Assembly (NCBI GenBank): GCA_023627715.1
Contig: JAMAHW010000024.1
Coordinates: 1 to 64,000 of the forward strand
Length of the DNA: 64,000 nucleotides
Origin: Periconia sp. R9002
Taxonomy: Eukaryota > Ascomycota > Dothideomycetes > Pleosporales > Periconiaceae
Reading direction: 5' to 3'
The notes below the pieces were generated by a model, which was not told where the DNA came from, searched no databases, and saw nothing but the letters and a program-made list of their open reading frames with translations. The position numbers and the translations under genes were made by a program. Below, piece after piece: positions 36,846-48,630 of the stretch. How positions within the stretch are numbered: position 1 is the first letter of the stretch; every line of letters starts with the position of its first letter.

Positions 36846-38186
36846 TCACCTGTAACCGCGGGAGCTGTTCCACCTGTTTTCGAGCTCCCTGGCTCTTGCC
36901 GCAGCCTCGACTCGCCTCCTTTCGTTCATTTCCGCTTGGCTTTGTTGGTAATTGGGCAACTCGTCATCCGGCGGCTGCTCATCTTCCACACCCAGCCTCT
37001 CGAGTTCCATGTTCACAGCGACGAGATTGGGGGGAAAAGGGTCGGTTGGCGGCCGGTCATACGAAGCTCGACGCGGAAAGGTGGAGACGGAAGGCGGCGG
37101 AAAGCCTGAACTTAATGGCGGAGTATCGAAGTTTGAGGGCTGCTCATATGAATCAATGCCAGGAAGGGCAGAGTTGTACATTGAATAACTACTGGATTGT
37201 CGGTGTGACGTCCATCGATCGCTCGCAACTGCAACTGAACTAGGCGCAATGCTCTCGCGAGGGCGCCGCTGCGGATCCCACTCATCATCCATGCTAGGAA
37301 TCGGTACAACTTCTTGGGTCACATATTCTGGTCTAGATGCTGCTCGTCCGCGAGTTTGCTGGCGATAACCGTACGTATTAGGACTGGGATCCCGTCTCTC
37401 AAATGCCGATGAGTCCATCAACGGAAGGGGAATTGTATCATTTCGGTTGCCTCGAGCAAAAAGAGAAGCCTGTAGCCGTGGCGCTTCGCTCGGTGACATG
37501 GCATCAAAGTTATCTGGAAGCCCACTCATTGCCTCAGCAAACAGATGAAACTCGGTGTCATCGTTGAAAGGTTCCGTTTCGGGCTGTGCCCTAGTTCGCG
37601 GTGCTGCCGTAGCAGGTCTTACGTTAGGATTGGGCCGGGCATTGGGGTCAAAGTATGTCTCCATTGATGTTGAGCGGTGGGGAAACTGTGAAGCAGGAGG
37701 ATTGAGAGAGTAAGCTTGATACTGAGACTGAGGGGGATAGGTAGGGGATGCGGATTTGGCTCGAGCCATTTCTGAAGCATTTGTAGAGACGCCATGAGGT
37801 GAATTCGGCATGCTCCTGGGCGACGATCGAGCTGAGAAAAGCGGCTCAGGGACCAGCTTCCCATCTCTAGATGATGAACGGTAATGAGAATGTGAGGATG
37901 TCGGCTGTAGATGGTCCATGTCGTTGGGCTCTGCTGATGGGCGTCGGGAAAGTAGACTACGCAACGATGCTGGTTTGTTTTTTCTTTTCTGGGATTCTGG
38001 GGATCTGTCGGCAGCACTAGTCGATATCACAGGAACTTGTGCGAATGTGCCTCTGAGAGGACTATGGTGTGATGAGGTGAAGTGATAGGCAGATGGCTCT
38101 TCTCTATGATCTTCCGGCCGCCTACTGCCACCCATGGAGTGCCACAGGTCGTCATTGCTGCCCCGCCGCCTTGAGCCTCCTTGCAT
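36846..38186 (-). CDS. disordered Ser/Pro-rich protein
   Basis: Single exon of 446 residues from the ATG at 38186 (MQGGSRRRGSNDDLW); the frame is open further upstream to 38420, where the sequence looks non-coding. Most of the protein is low-complexity, rich in Ser, Pro, Arg and Gln. Two parts look ordered and conserved: FNDDTEFHLFAEAMSGLP (about 205-222) and the C-terminal helix with DDELPNYQQSQAEMNERRR through RARELENRW. The LPNY motif could bind a WW-domain ubiquitin ligase, which is only inference. No enzyme domain. Probably a regulatory or scaffold protein; function unknown. Confidence 0.65.
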   Translation of the reverse strand: MQGGSRRRGSNDDLWHSMGGSRRPEDHREEPSAYHFTSSHHSPLRGTFAQVPVISTSAADRSPESQKRKNKPASLRSLLSRRPSAEPNDMDHLQPTSSHSHYRSSSRDGKLVPEPLFSARSSPRSMPNSPHGVSTNASEMARAKSASPTYPPQSQYQAYSLNPPASQFPHRSTSMETYFDPNARPNPNVRPATAAPRTRAQPETEPFNDDTEFHLFAEAMSGLPDNFDAMSPSEAPRLQASLFARGNRNDTIPLPLMDSSAFERRDPSPNTYGYRQQTRGRAASRPEYVTQEVVPIPSMDDEWDPQRRPRESIAPSSVAVASDRWTSHRQSSSYSMYNSALPGIDSYEQPSNFDTPPLSSGFPPPSVSTFPRRASYDRPPTDPFPPNLVAVNMELERLGVEDEQPPDDELPNYQQSQAEMNERRRVEAAARARELENRWNSSRGYR

Positions 38187-39481
38187 TTCCTGTTCCGGGT
38201 TTGTGTTTTTCTGATCAATGTGCAGATAAACAAAGCTGGAAGAGATTAACGATTTGGTCTGATAAGTCGAGTCGTCTGATTTATAATTGGCATGCGACGT
38301 TGAGGCCGTCAGCAGCTGGACGCTGGGTAACATTCTAATCGTGGAAAGTACAGCACAGCGTTCGGTTGCCGCTTTTTGTCGGAGCCTGGCTGGAGCGGCG
38401 CAGGGATGACCAGTGACCACCCAGAATCTCCAAGGCTGTAGCGATGGGTGTATGCAGGACTCTGCACAATAAACGGCACTAGCGCATGCGGCGAAGTTCA
38501 GCCGCCGCAGAATCCAGAAGGATTAGAGAAAGCCTCCACGGCTGGGGAATCAATGAGTGAGGTGTCAAATGGTGATGGTGGTGGCGGGTTGGGTTGACGA
38601 TGGTTGCGGTGGTAGTGACAACGGTCTGGATGCGGGTGCCAAACGGAGGCAGGGGGTCGATTAGTGGTTGCGGATAGTCGATGTTAATATGTGTTCCCAG
38701 GCAGAGGAACCAGCAGATCATGCCTGGGGGATTTGATAACTTTTAGTGTCGGATTGCTATGATAGCTGCATGTGAGGCATTCCCTTCGCTGCCTCCGTTC
38801 CGAAAGGCCCCTGGCAGGGCCATACACGGAGAAGGGAAAGCGGTAAGCAGATGCCAGGGAAGGGGAAGCGCCTTAACGGAAATTGCTGCGACGACGGCTA
38901 TGGTTTGTTTTGCGGCCCCGTCGCGAAGGATGTAAGGCACGCGCTCAGATTTGGATGTGTTTTACGCCTGCTTCGAGCTACGCTTAACCCTCTAACAGTT
39001 AAGTATAGGAACTCCGCTGGGGCCTTTCCGCTAGCCTTGCGTGAGCGACCTGACACAGTGACGTTTTTTCTCGCTTTGCTTTTGATGATTCCTCAGCGGC
39101 GACTTTCAAAGCCAGCCACTGAGTCTTGGCTCGCTCGCTTGCCTCAGCAGTTCACCGTCAATTGCTTCATTGTAATGAGGATAAGTCGATAGTGAAGGGA
39201 AAAAAACGGTCGAGTTAATGTATCTGGCTGCCTGTGATCCCATGGAACCCGGCATATCTGGCGCGCCATCTTCGCCAAGATGAGATGGATGAAATGGTGC
39301 GTGCACTGCCCCTCCCAAAGGGTACATCCTAGTCTATATTTAGCCACATCAATCGACCAGGTAGGTATGTACAATACTACACAACATCGATTCCGTTACT
39401 TGCACAAGTAACATCAACCAAGTGGCTATTCTCCACGTACATTGTAATCGGAAGGTCTACAAGATGCCACTCTTGCCTTTT
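38187..39481. other. intergenic, no gene seen
   Basis: Overlapping 65-113-codon frames on both strands, none with recognisable features. Left end should hold the promoter of the disordered protein. Confidence 0.35.
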
Positions 39482-40289
39482 CTAGTAATTCCTGGGGAAG
39501 TTCTGGCTACCATTCCGAACTTCTGTCTTCATCCTTCCTCGGTTGTTGAACTCCAGACCATAATATTGTGCACCGTGCCACGGCTGATTGTGAATCCTAT
39601 ACCTTGCTCCTTTGGTGGCATTCGAGTTTTCTTGAACCCTGGATAGTACATGAGTTTGCACAACATAGCCTTGCAGATATGCCCAAGCCATTGCCCGGTG
39701 GATACCGTCCATGACGGTTGGAGTCAGTATGCAAGTAGGTATGTGCCGCTCATGCTCACAGCCTCGTATTGCTGTCTTTGTACATCCCCAAGCAGGATCA
39801 TTAAGGCCATGGTCAGTTTTGATTTTACCCTTGCCACTGTAGCACGGACGCAAGATATCCCCCGACGACAATGCTTTCATCAGCAGACATGGCACATGCC
39901 CCATACGCACTAGCAAGTCATCATTTGTGTGCTGGTGTTCACCAAAGCAACAAGGAGCATCGTTGGAATCAAGCCGCCGTATTCTTATGCCACCTGAATC
40001 AGTGATGTCTACCATTACGGCGTACTGGGCGAACTGCCAGACTCGTCAGCATACGCCCCGCTCCGTACATGTAAGCAGTATATTACTGGGCTTGTGTAAG
40101 AACTGTCGCATCAACCCTGAACATCTTGCATAACGCTTTGGCCTAAAAGAAAACAGCAATCAGTCCATCCCAACAACGACCTATCTTGCGAATGCTCTTC
40201 TCACTGATAGATATTCAGCAATGATGACGTACCTGAAAACTCAAGATTTGAATACTGGTATCACATGATCCAATCAAATTGGTGTCCAT
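39482..40289 (-). CDS. hypothetical gene, 5' exons uncertain
   Basis: The solid part is a frame ending at TAG 39484-39482 and open from about 40050; within it residues read WQFAQYAVMVDITDSGG, RIRRLDSNDAPCC, LLVRMGHVPCLLMKALSSG and MDGIHRAMAWAYLQGY, which look like real protein. Upstream there is a textbook intron: a GTACGT donor near 40232 and TTTTCTTTTAG acceptor near 40140, with an ATG at 40289 in frame to the first exon. The second join is unclear. The GTAATA donor near 40089 gives phase 2 in one frame and fits the last exon only if the middle exon is read in another frame, with a start at 40111. A frameshift or misread intron is possible. Family not recognised. Confidence 0.35.
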
Positions 40290-42473
40290 CCATGGGTCTC
40301 AACCTTTCAATGTTGTGGGAATCCAGCACGGTCTTCCGAGAAAGATCTCCTTCCCAACGCAGTAAACACTCACAAAAAGCGCTCGCGGGAAGCGGCACAA
40401 ACCATCTCCCGTCTCGCTAATCTCATCCTACAAGGCATATTTGTAAAGGGATCGATTCCTGTGCGATTGATCGGTTAGTAATGTTTGACGTGGAGAGCAA
40501 GAGTTGGGGACGCAGTTTGGGTCCCTATCCTATTTTGGGCAGGTTACCGAGGTCTACCTCGGCACGACCCCTAAAAAGGCAATTAAGGTTTATCTCACAA
40601 TTTAAAAGCTATGGGCGGAGTCTCTCCACCCTCTCAACAACGCCAAGTTTTACCAGGTAGAAATCCCTCCATTCCATCGCAATGGATACAATCTTAAGCA
40701 GACAATAACTTTGCAAAAATAAAATCCTCAAAATGGTGAATGCCCACCACGCCATCAACGTCATTACCTGCTGAAAGGGGACAGCGATGGAGGAAGCATT
40801 TGGCTCCCACTCCGTCCAAACTTCAATGCATCCCTTGACTACTTACGCACGACAGCATTGCAAAGGTTGCTTCTCTCGCCATGCCTACTCGCACGAAGAT
40901 TCCACGTACTCTCTTGAGCTCGCTTAATAACGCTTAAATAAATTCCCGATCGTACAGGGTCATCCAATGCGTCTAGGCCAGCCCCCGTCACCACCAACTA
41001 TTACATCTTTAGCCTTTGCAACTTGATACAAAGAGACTGTTGAATAATCCTGAAAAAGCGACACGCCAGTTACAAGCTCCCGGGTAAACGTATCGGCCTA
41101 TCCCGAGTTGGGGGGTTTTCTTGCTAGTAACGTTCGAAAGATCCGGACTTCGCTTTGGCCCATCTGTACAGAGTAAGGCGCTCGGTGTTCGGTGCGCCTT
41201 AGCTCATCACGAGCACTTGAACTACGACAGCCATGTGGCGCCCGTTAAATCGCACGTAAGCACGAAGGGGGGAATCTCGTCTTGCTCGGCTGGTCCGCAT
41301 CAGCGTTGTTTTTACGCTGTACGGGGTTGTAAGGTGCGGAAATTTCGTAATACCGAGGCGTTCGCATGATAGGCTGGCTCGGGGTATCATCGAGGTGTAT
41401 ACATAGATACAAGTCGGTGCCCGACTACATTTGGCATGTGTATGTGCTCTGTGAGATTGTATACGAAGTTCTCTGCATGGCAGCTATTTCGTTCGATGTC
41501 TTGTTCCTTTACAATAAGACGGTCTGAGCATATCAATTGATTTGGAATAGGAAGTTGGTTTGGCTTAAGTTCACTCTTCTAGCGAGCAAGATAGCATCAT
41601 CAAAATTTGCTTGCCTGTGCATCTGAATGCCCTTGCGACCACATCTCTGTGCACTTATCCTTGATCAAGATCACTTCCTAGCTTGATCCATCTATCCGTC
41701 TGATTGGATTGGCGAGTTAACGGGCAACAACAAATTTGCTATCACTTACAATTACAAATATGCTTGTCCATAATCGTGAGAATTCAACTTTTCTCATGGT
41801 CTGCATACTATTCACAAAGGTTGAAGTGTGGTTAGATTTCGTGAATATCAACTCTTCTATCAATTGCAATATCCTAGGGCTTCAATGGATATCTGAAACC
41901 GCCTCAGTGTCCTGCTACTTGAAACGAGACGCAGCTAGAACTATCACAGCCCAAACTGGTATGTCTCGCGCAATCAGTAATCTATTTAGCGTCGGCTATA
42001 GTATTTGTCAGTACGGTATGATTATCTGAACTACGAAGCTATGGGCACTTGTGCACAAAGCCTTCTATCGGCGTACTAAATTGACCATTTTATGGGGCGC
42101 TAATGCCTATATCGTAAGTAGAGGATAGCTACGTAGAGTTAGGGTAATTACCGTACATGATTACTATCTGAAAATGTCACGCCACGGGGTGTTTCGATAA
42201 TATATGATTCTGTACTCGGGGTTAACCTGCTGTCTGAGGTGGGACTCATTGAATGGTATTAATGTTCATTGTGAGTGTTTGCCGAGCGTGTAAATCCCTT
42301 CGATACTATTAACCATAACCCAACATCCTTTGTTGATAGTCTCTACTCAAATAGATGAACCGAAGAATGTTCCTATGGACTTACTGATGCAAACTACATA
42401 AATCAGATAAGGATACAGTACTTTAGGAACTTGCCATTCTGATTCAGCCACACCTTTCACCCATAGCCTGGGT
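40290..42473. other. gene-poor stretch
   Basis: Over 2 kb with only short frames. A GC-richer patch at 41100-41370 has an 82-codon plus-strand frame without features. No transposase or RNA gene seen. Confidence 0.35.
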
Positions 42474-43707
42474 CTATACACCGTCATTGAATTCATAATA
42501 CTTATCCCACCTAGTGTCCCAAGGTCTGCTCTTGTCAACAAACCGGAGGTCAGTTCCTAAGCGGACGATATTCTTCGGATCATAATTCATGGTCGAGGCA
42601 TGAATCTGATAAATAGAACGTAAGCCTGTAAGCATAGTGGCACAGAGTAGGGATTCTTACTGCGTAGGGAGTATGGAGAACCACGTCACCCGCTTCGTAA
42701 GCAGTGACTAACCACCTACGATTGAACGTCTCACTGTACTCTTTTGGTCCGTCGGACAAGAGCCCCGAAGAGAGCATGTTCTGGTTAAAGGCATACTTTG
42801 CTTCTTCTGCGGATAATCCGCTTTCTTTAGCTTTTTGTGTGAAATCAGCTTCGACCTCGCGACCTAAAGTCTGACCTGTATATGTGTAAGTAAAGTGTGG
42901 ACCATGCTTATGAACGGAAGATTCTTACCATTCTCCAGATATATCAGTCCGCCTCCTGTGAGACTGATATCCCCCATAGGCACCTAAAATTCGTGAGTAT
43001 GAAGTCAGCTCAAATCGACCAAGGGTGATACAGTGAGTGATGAATATCTCAAAATACCACACCGTGTGGTTTCTTGATACTACATCGCACCCGGGAAAAC
43101 GTACCCACGCTGTGAAACTCGTATCCTCTCCATGCCTCAAGAAAATCTGATCGTAATGAACCCCAATCGCTTTATTACCGGGGGTGTTGTTCCTCAACAA
43201 GCTTCTTCGAACAGCAAACGTGTTATCACCCCAACCAGAAATGCGCGCAACAGTCTGCTTAAGAACAGGATGCTTGCAAAAAGTCTCTTTGTACCAATGC
43301 GCGTAGTGAGCTTCAAGAGCCAAAGTCACGAATTTCTCCGCCGTTTTCTCGCCCGGTCGACTGTTCCCCGGGGCAGCACCAGCCCCAATTCCAGGAAAAT
43401 TTGCGGCGTCTTTGGAATCATCGAAGATTCCATCTACAGGCTGAGTACCGGGTTTCAATACACCACTTGGTGCTAGCATCTTGAAGTACTCTTCACGAGC
43501 TTTCAGTACGTCTTCACGTGGTAGCAGACCTTTCAGGAACAGATATCCATCGTCCTTGTATCGTTGGCGGAGCTCCTCGAGAGGAAGACTCGGTGAAGAT
43601 GGTTTGAGTTCATCAACTTGATCGGGTCGAAGGAGCCCGTCGTTCACGTAGAGTTTTTCATTGTTGAAAGTTGGTTGCTCTTGTTCCGAGGTCAAAGCGT
43701 GCGGCAT
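42474..43707 (-). CDS. phytanoyl-CoA dioxygenase family Fe(II)/2-oxoglutarate enzyme
   Basis: Four exons, 43707-43105, 42983-42929, 42875-42661, 42605-42474, giving 334 residues, the usual size. RYKDDGYLFLKGLLPREDV near the start is the classic PhyH opening. The metal-binding HxD is in IGVHYDQIFLRHG (His about 184), and the second His lies in GDVVLHTPYA/IHASTMNYD across the last intron, followed by RLGTDLRF, whose arginine would bind 2-oxoglutarate. Fungal members act on varied small molecules, often in secondary metabolism; the substrate is unknown. The frame reaches 43722 only with a non-ATG codon, so MPHAL at 43707 is the start. A TATTTAAA box on its strand lies about 80 bp upstream. Divergent from the Zn2Cys6 regulator. 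Confidence 0.85.
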
Positions 43708-44120
43708 AATGAATGGTGGCAAGCCGTGAATGGAGAATTGTGTAGTTGAAAAGTAGAGTAGGCACTCGATTTATTCCGCCCATTTAAATACACCTAGATA
43801 CAGGACAATCTTTCCGCTTTATCATAGGTATCAATTGATGACCTTGTCCAGCGGAGAGAGTTGCCTCGCTTGTAGACTAAATGTGGGGTAGATCCCCCGC
43901 TTTGCTACGGTCCAACATTCTAGGTCCAGTACTTCCGGACTCTAGTTAGCACATTTGATGACGCAAAATTTTCGATTTCCGGTTGGTTGATATATTTGGG
44001 GGACATTTCGGTAGCCTTGCTGGATCATCAAACCCGTCGGGCTCGCGCCAACAGGGAAATTCTCCCCGACAAGTATCGATACGCTGAGCTCGCGATACGG
44101 CGAGCAACAACCGCTTCAGT
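43708..44120. promoter_or_regulatory. shared promoter, PhyH enzyme and Zn2Cys6 regulator
   Basis: 413 bp between start codons. The minus strand has TATTTAAA at 43790-43783 for the PhyH gene. CGG triplets that could bind a Zn2Cys6 factor occur (for example near 43936 and 43980), but no clear paired site stands out. Confidence 0.5.
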
Positions 44121-46142
44121 ATGCCATGGTAAGCCCTATTTTATCAATGGCAGAACTTGGTCTAACAATTCTAGTACCCGATGTCGCGTACGGCATTACC
44201 GATGTAATTGTCACTTTCCACTTGGGTCGGTTTCTGCTGAGAAGTGATATAGGCGATGGAGAGAGGCCAAATTGTGGACGTTGCGTGAGAGCTAGAAAGA
44301 ATTGCGTCTACGACAGTGGCCGGCGGTTCAGGCGATCGTCTATACAGGAAACGTTTAGTAGTAAACAGCCATGGATATCTTTTCCAGCTAGCTGTACGTT
44401 TTCACAAACCTAGAGATACGTAAACTAATGTCACGGGTATAGTAAGATTTCAGGATGAGTCACGGGACATACGCTCGCAATATGCTGAAGAAGAAGAGGA
44501 TAGACAAGCTGGGGATCACATATCAGCGGATGTCTCCCCAATCCAAAGCCCTGTATTCAATCAGGTGGATGGTCAAAATCCCTCTAATCCACTTAATAAC
44601 TCAACAGAAGTCCTTCCTGTGTTGTCACTTTTGAATTCTGAATCTCCTCCGAGAGATGGACCACATTCATCAGTTGTTCCTCCTCCACCTACTCACTTAC
44701 GAATACCAAACCCAAGAAACGATCTCAACGATGCACATACTTTTGTATACCAGCAGCCACCAGGCGTACCAGTGCTTTGGCCTCTTGATCACGAGCAAGA
44801 AGCCATGCTACTCCAGCACTACATTGAAGACGTTGCACTATTTGTAAGATTGGAAATGATATTTTGCATCATCCATTGACGCTTTCCAGTTTGATATGAT
44901 CGACAACAGATGCCATTTCGGCGTTCATGTGGTACACCGTGCGAAGAACAACAGCACGTTGATGAACGCTATACTCGCGCTTTCAGCACGACAGCTAAGT
45001 CGAACGACAGACTTCGATGCCTACGTTGCCGATGCTTACTATTCCCGGTGTTTCGAAACGCTGATACCAGCATTAAACGATGATGTGGCTAGCCGTGACG
45101 AGTCACTTCTTGCCGCCACAATCATATTGCGTCTATTGGAAGAAATGAACAGTTGGTTCCATGTCTCCCGATATCCTCATTGTTACCTAATACTACTCAG
45201 TCTCTGTAACCGGATCGGACCCGCAAGGTCACCTCTTCGGCACTCAGGCCATCATTCGCGCAGCCGAACAATTCTATGCTGCCACCTCAGGCCCAAATTT
45301 TAGACAGGCTATATACTGGGCAGCCTTTCGCCAGGAACTCTGGATCTCTTTGATGACACAACGTGCTTTCCAGCTACACATTTTTCCTGCAGATCGGTCA
45401 TTTGACCCGGCTGACGACTCGATCTGGGCTACAAGAACGATCGCTCACCTTGGAGATGTGTGCAATTTCGCCTTCGGGGATGAAAGACACAGTGTTGTAC
45501 GGTATGATCAACTCGTAGAAGAGAACAAGTCATGGAGAGTGCGACGCCCGGACAGATTCGATCCGTTCTTTTACCGTCAGGATCGTGACGGTAGTGGAAG
45601 GTCTTTTCCGGATATAAGATTCCACGAAAAGACGCACGGTGAGTAGTCTCGTCCTCAATGGCCTTCCCCTGAAACTAAATAGCACAGTAATGGGGCATCA
45701 GTACAATAAGCTTGCTCAATTGCTGTTAGTTGTCCATGATCCTACTATACCGCAGCTCGGCCCCTCCCACAGACAGGCACGCAGGATAGTAGATGTGCGT
45801 ATCCTTGCCTCCTTTGGACCTTCTATGAACTCAAGTTGGCTAAATTAGCTCTAGAAAACCGTGCAAGACCATGTGCGTACTTTATGTGGCGTTGCTATGT
45901 CCAACCTCAGGGTTTTTCCGGGCAAGTTCGTTGCGTGCTTCGCGATCGCCCTAGGTAAGTCACATGTATGCACGGTATCAGATGAATTGCTGATACTCGT
46001 AGTCGGTGATCGTTTTACCTCAAGAGCGGATCAAGAATACCTACGTGATTTGTGGTATGCCTGTGAGCGGTCACATGGATTCCCACCCACAACTATGATA
46101 CATCAACTGGAGCATTCTTGGGGGTGGAGCGAGTCTCCTTGA
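44121..46142 (+). CDS. Zn2Cys6 transcription factor
   Basis: Nine exons: 44121-44128, 44175-44203, 44253-44393, 44443-44843, 44890-45151, 45201-45638, 45688-45794, 45855-45954, 46003-46142, giving 541 residues. The first exon is only ATGCCATG. Joining the first three exons yields a canonical binuclear zinc cluster at residues 3-28, with spacing CX2CX6CX6CX2CX6C; two of its cysteine codons are split by introns. After a disordered linker comes the fungal-specific regulatory region (TLMNAILALSARQL, DESLLAATIILRLLEEMN, GSDPQGHLFGTQ, YWAAFRQELW), ending with FTSRADQEYL and EHSWGW. The N-terminal MPC start leaves almost nothing before the cluster; this fits many small pathway regulators. Probable local regulator of the divergent PhyH gene, by position only. 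Confidence 0.85.
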
Positions 46143-46263
46143 CGCGCGAGATTTTTAAATCACTTTTCTAGGGTTATAAAGTCAAACCCCCAGCCCAGAG
46201 GATACAAATCTACCAGAAGCTTCATATAAATCACCTAATACACATCCAACTTGACGGTAAACG

Positions 46264-46602
46264 ATGGACGCAGCAACGGTCGTTATCGTGAATCTTAATG
46301 ACGCTTTTTGATATCAGTTAGGTAGATCTCCCGAACAGAGAAGAAGCACAGTGCCAAAAATTAACAACGTTGTACCGAACAGTGATGTAAATGGTGGCGT
46401 ACGTGAAGTTCGCGCTGTTAAGCATCAAAAGAAGCGCATTGCAAAGCTAAGCAGAAATAGCTCAGTTGAAAGCGGTCTTATCAGGCGGCATATAGAGAGA
46501 GCATTGATGGCTAAATCTCAAGAAGTGTTCGAAAGGGGGTGGACTCGCCTGACAGAAGGAGCACTGAGACCAGAAGAAATGACCAAATATTCGAAACTTT
46601 GA
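46264..46602 (+). CDS. small basic hypothetical protein
   Basis: ATG at 46264 (MDAAT) then, after an intron ending in GATATCAG near 46319, a frame to TGA at 46602. The second exon reads GRSPEQRRSTVPKINNVV, KHQKKRIAKLSRNSS, ESGLIRRHIERALMAK, then ERGWTRLTEGALRPEE, strongly basic and helical and unlike random sequence. About 95 residues in all. The donor is not canonical (GTCGTT or GTGAAT) and the intron is under 40 nt, so the 5' end is uncertain. Could be a small nuclear protein. Not recognised. Confidence 0.35.
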
Positions 46603-48630
46603 TGTAGTAGGGGAAAACGCCAAAACTAGAGATGAGTGTATGAGCGGCGAAGTGGGCGAGGCCGCGCGATTTCACTACAGCCTGTTTCCTGTTTCTCCTT
46701 TCGGCGTTGACCCGTTGCTGAAGACTTGGCACCGCGATATCAAAACACTACACCACTTGATGCACGCTTAAACCCACAATTACCCCTGCAAAATTCAACC
46801 CTCTGATTTGAATGCGCTTCGAAAAGATTCTCAGCTCACTACGATCAAAACAAACGGCGCAAAGTGAGCCGACCATGGATCGCAGAACGGACCCCGACCG
46901 TCCTGTCGCCGCAATGTACGCAACAGACGTCTGGATTTCTTGTACGCAGAAGATGCGCCATTCACAAAGAAAGGACTCTTGATACTGAAAGGATGTTCCT
47001 CGATACCAGTTAATTGCCGCCGTTGCCATTGGCACCCTCGATCGCCTCCGTAACGACGCCGATACGAACAATCCAGCGCCTCGATGTCAAACAGCCCCGT
47101 GAGGCAATGAATGAGTCCATGAATTGGGAGGAGAACGACACGTGCTAAAAATACTGGTTTCTGTCAAGGGGCAGAGGGTAATACACAAGCCTCAAGCTAC
47201 GGAGAGGTGGTATAATGAACGAGCATAAGCCCAGCAACATAACCTGCGCCAGGTTCTCCAGACGTATCAAGGTTTCAGATCTTGCAGGTCGTTGGAGAGG
47301 TTAAAGAGCATGAAGTTCTGGCGGTGTAAATAGACGATGTGCAGGATGCGCAGGCTCGGGATAGAATGAAGTATGAACACTGCTGACGAAACTGGCGGAT
47401 CTACAGGAACCGGAAATTCAAAATATGCGAGGCCACTTCATAAAGAAGAGAAGTAAGGAGAGAGGAAGAATCAAGACGCAATTGGGGTTGAGAGGAGGAT
47501 GATAATGACAGAACATAAATGTTATTGTTCACGAATATCTCGACCTATTGTCTCTTCCGAGGCACAACCGTGTTAAAGCAGTTTACGTATTGATGTTTTG
47601 TACCTACTGTGCTGCTCAGAATTGCTCTGTTGTTCTAACGATTACGGATGTCCTTGCTTGCTGTTTTTGCAGTTGACTAGCTCCTGCGGGGGGCGAGCCA
47701 AGTTCTGTCATACCTGATTGGAGCAATAAGAAAGCGCTGAAAACGTAACAAGACGCAGTAGATATGCATTTTAAGAAGTGTGCGGTCTATTTTTCATGAT
47801 GATTTGGAACAGTAGATACAAAGTGCGTCGCGCTTGCCCCGGAGCACCTTGCATCAGGTACTGAATTGCTGATGCGGAAATGCCACGCCACCCGAGATCA
47901 GGAAGCATGAAGTACCATGTTCTGGCATTTCTCGCGTAGCAAGATTGTGAGGAGGGTAGCATATATGTTGAAACAAGTACTAGTAATTGTATACACGCCT
48001 GCTAAAGGGGAGCGTGCACCCATTGAGCGTCAAGCATACTTGAAGGCTAAAATATTGATATGCCGTGGCTGTAGAAGGACTCAAGGTTAAACAATAAGAT
48101 CACGGACTATCTGCATTCACCGAGAGTTCATTATGGAGAGCAAACTAAATTGGGTCTTGAGTAGAGAAGTCCGTTGCTGTCTGCTATTGTGCGTCTGGAA
48201 GCCTGTGGAAGAGGAGGGGAACAGGATTCGTCACGTGCCCCGTGCTTAAAATTGCAACCAGTTGACGAGACCAACTCGTCGTTGTCGCCCTGCTATAAAA
48301 CCATCACACCTGCCTCTTGCACAACCCCGTTCTACTCCAATACGACCTAAATAACGAATACTTCTTTCTGAATCAAATAGCCACAAGCGCAAATCTTGCT
48401 AGGTACGTTTCTCGGTCCCTACACGCCGCCAGTCTCGGGACGAGCGGCCAAAGTTGAACCCAGTCGCACAGCTTGCACTCTCTTTAGCTAGACTACCAAC
48501 TTGATTCCGCAGCTCAGCAAAACACCTCGCAGCCGCTACCATCCTTGCACTGGAACCTGACTGACACTAAACCTTCAACAGACTTCAAACCAGCAACACA
48601 CACATACTGAATCACTCACCACTTTCAGTC
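46603..48630. other. intergenic; promoter of next gene at right end
   Basis: No gene seen in the left part. A TATAAAA box at about 48294-48300 starts a pyrimidine-rich leader (CACAACCCCGTTCTACTCC), and a possible 5' UTR intron donor (AGGTACGTTT) is near 48402. This is a well-formed promoter for the gene starting at 48631. Confidence 0.5.

Noticed and set aside
38851..39374. overlapping 65-113-codon frames on both strands
   Set aside because: No domain, splice support or conserved-looking segment; frames contradict each other.
40290..42473. transposon remnant in the gene-poor stretch
   Set aside because: No terminal repeats, target duplications or transposase-like frames could be seen.
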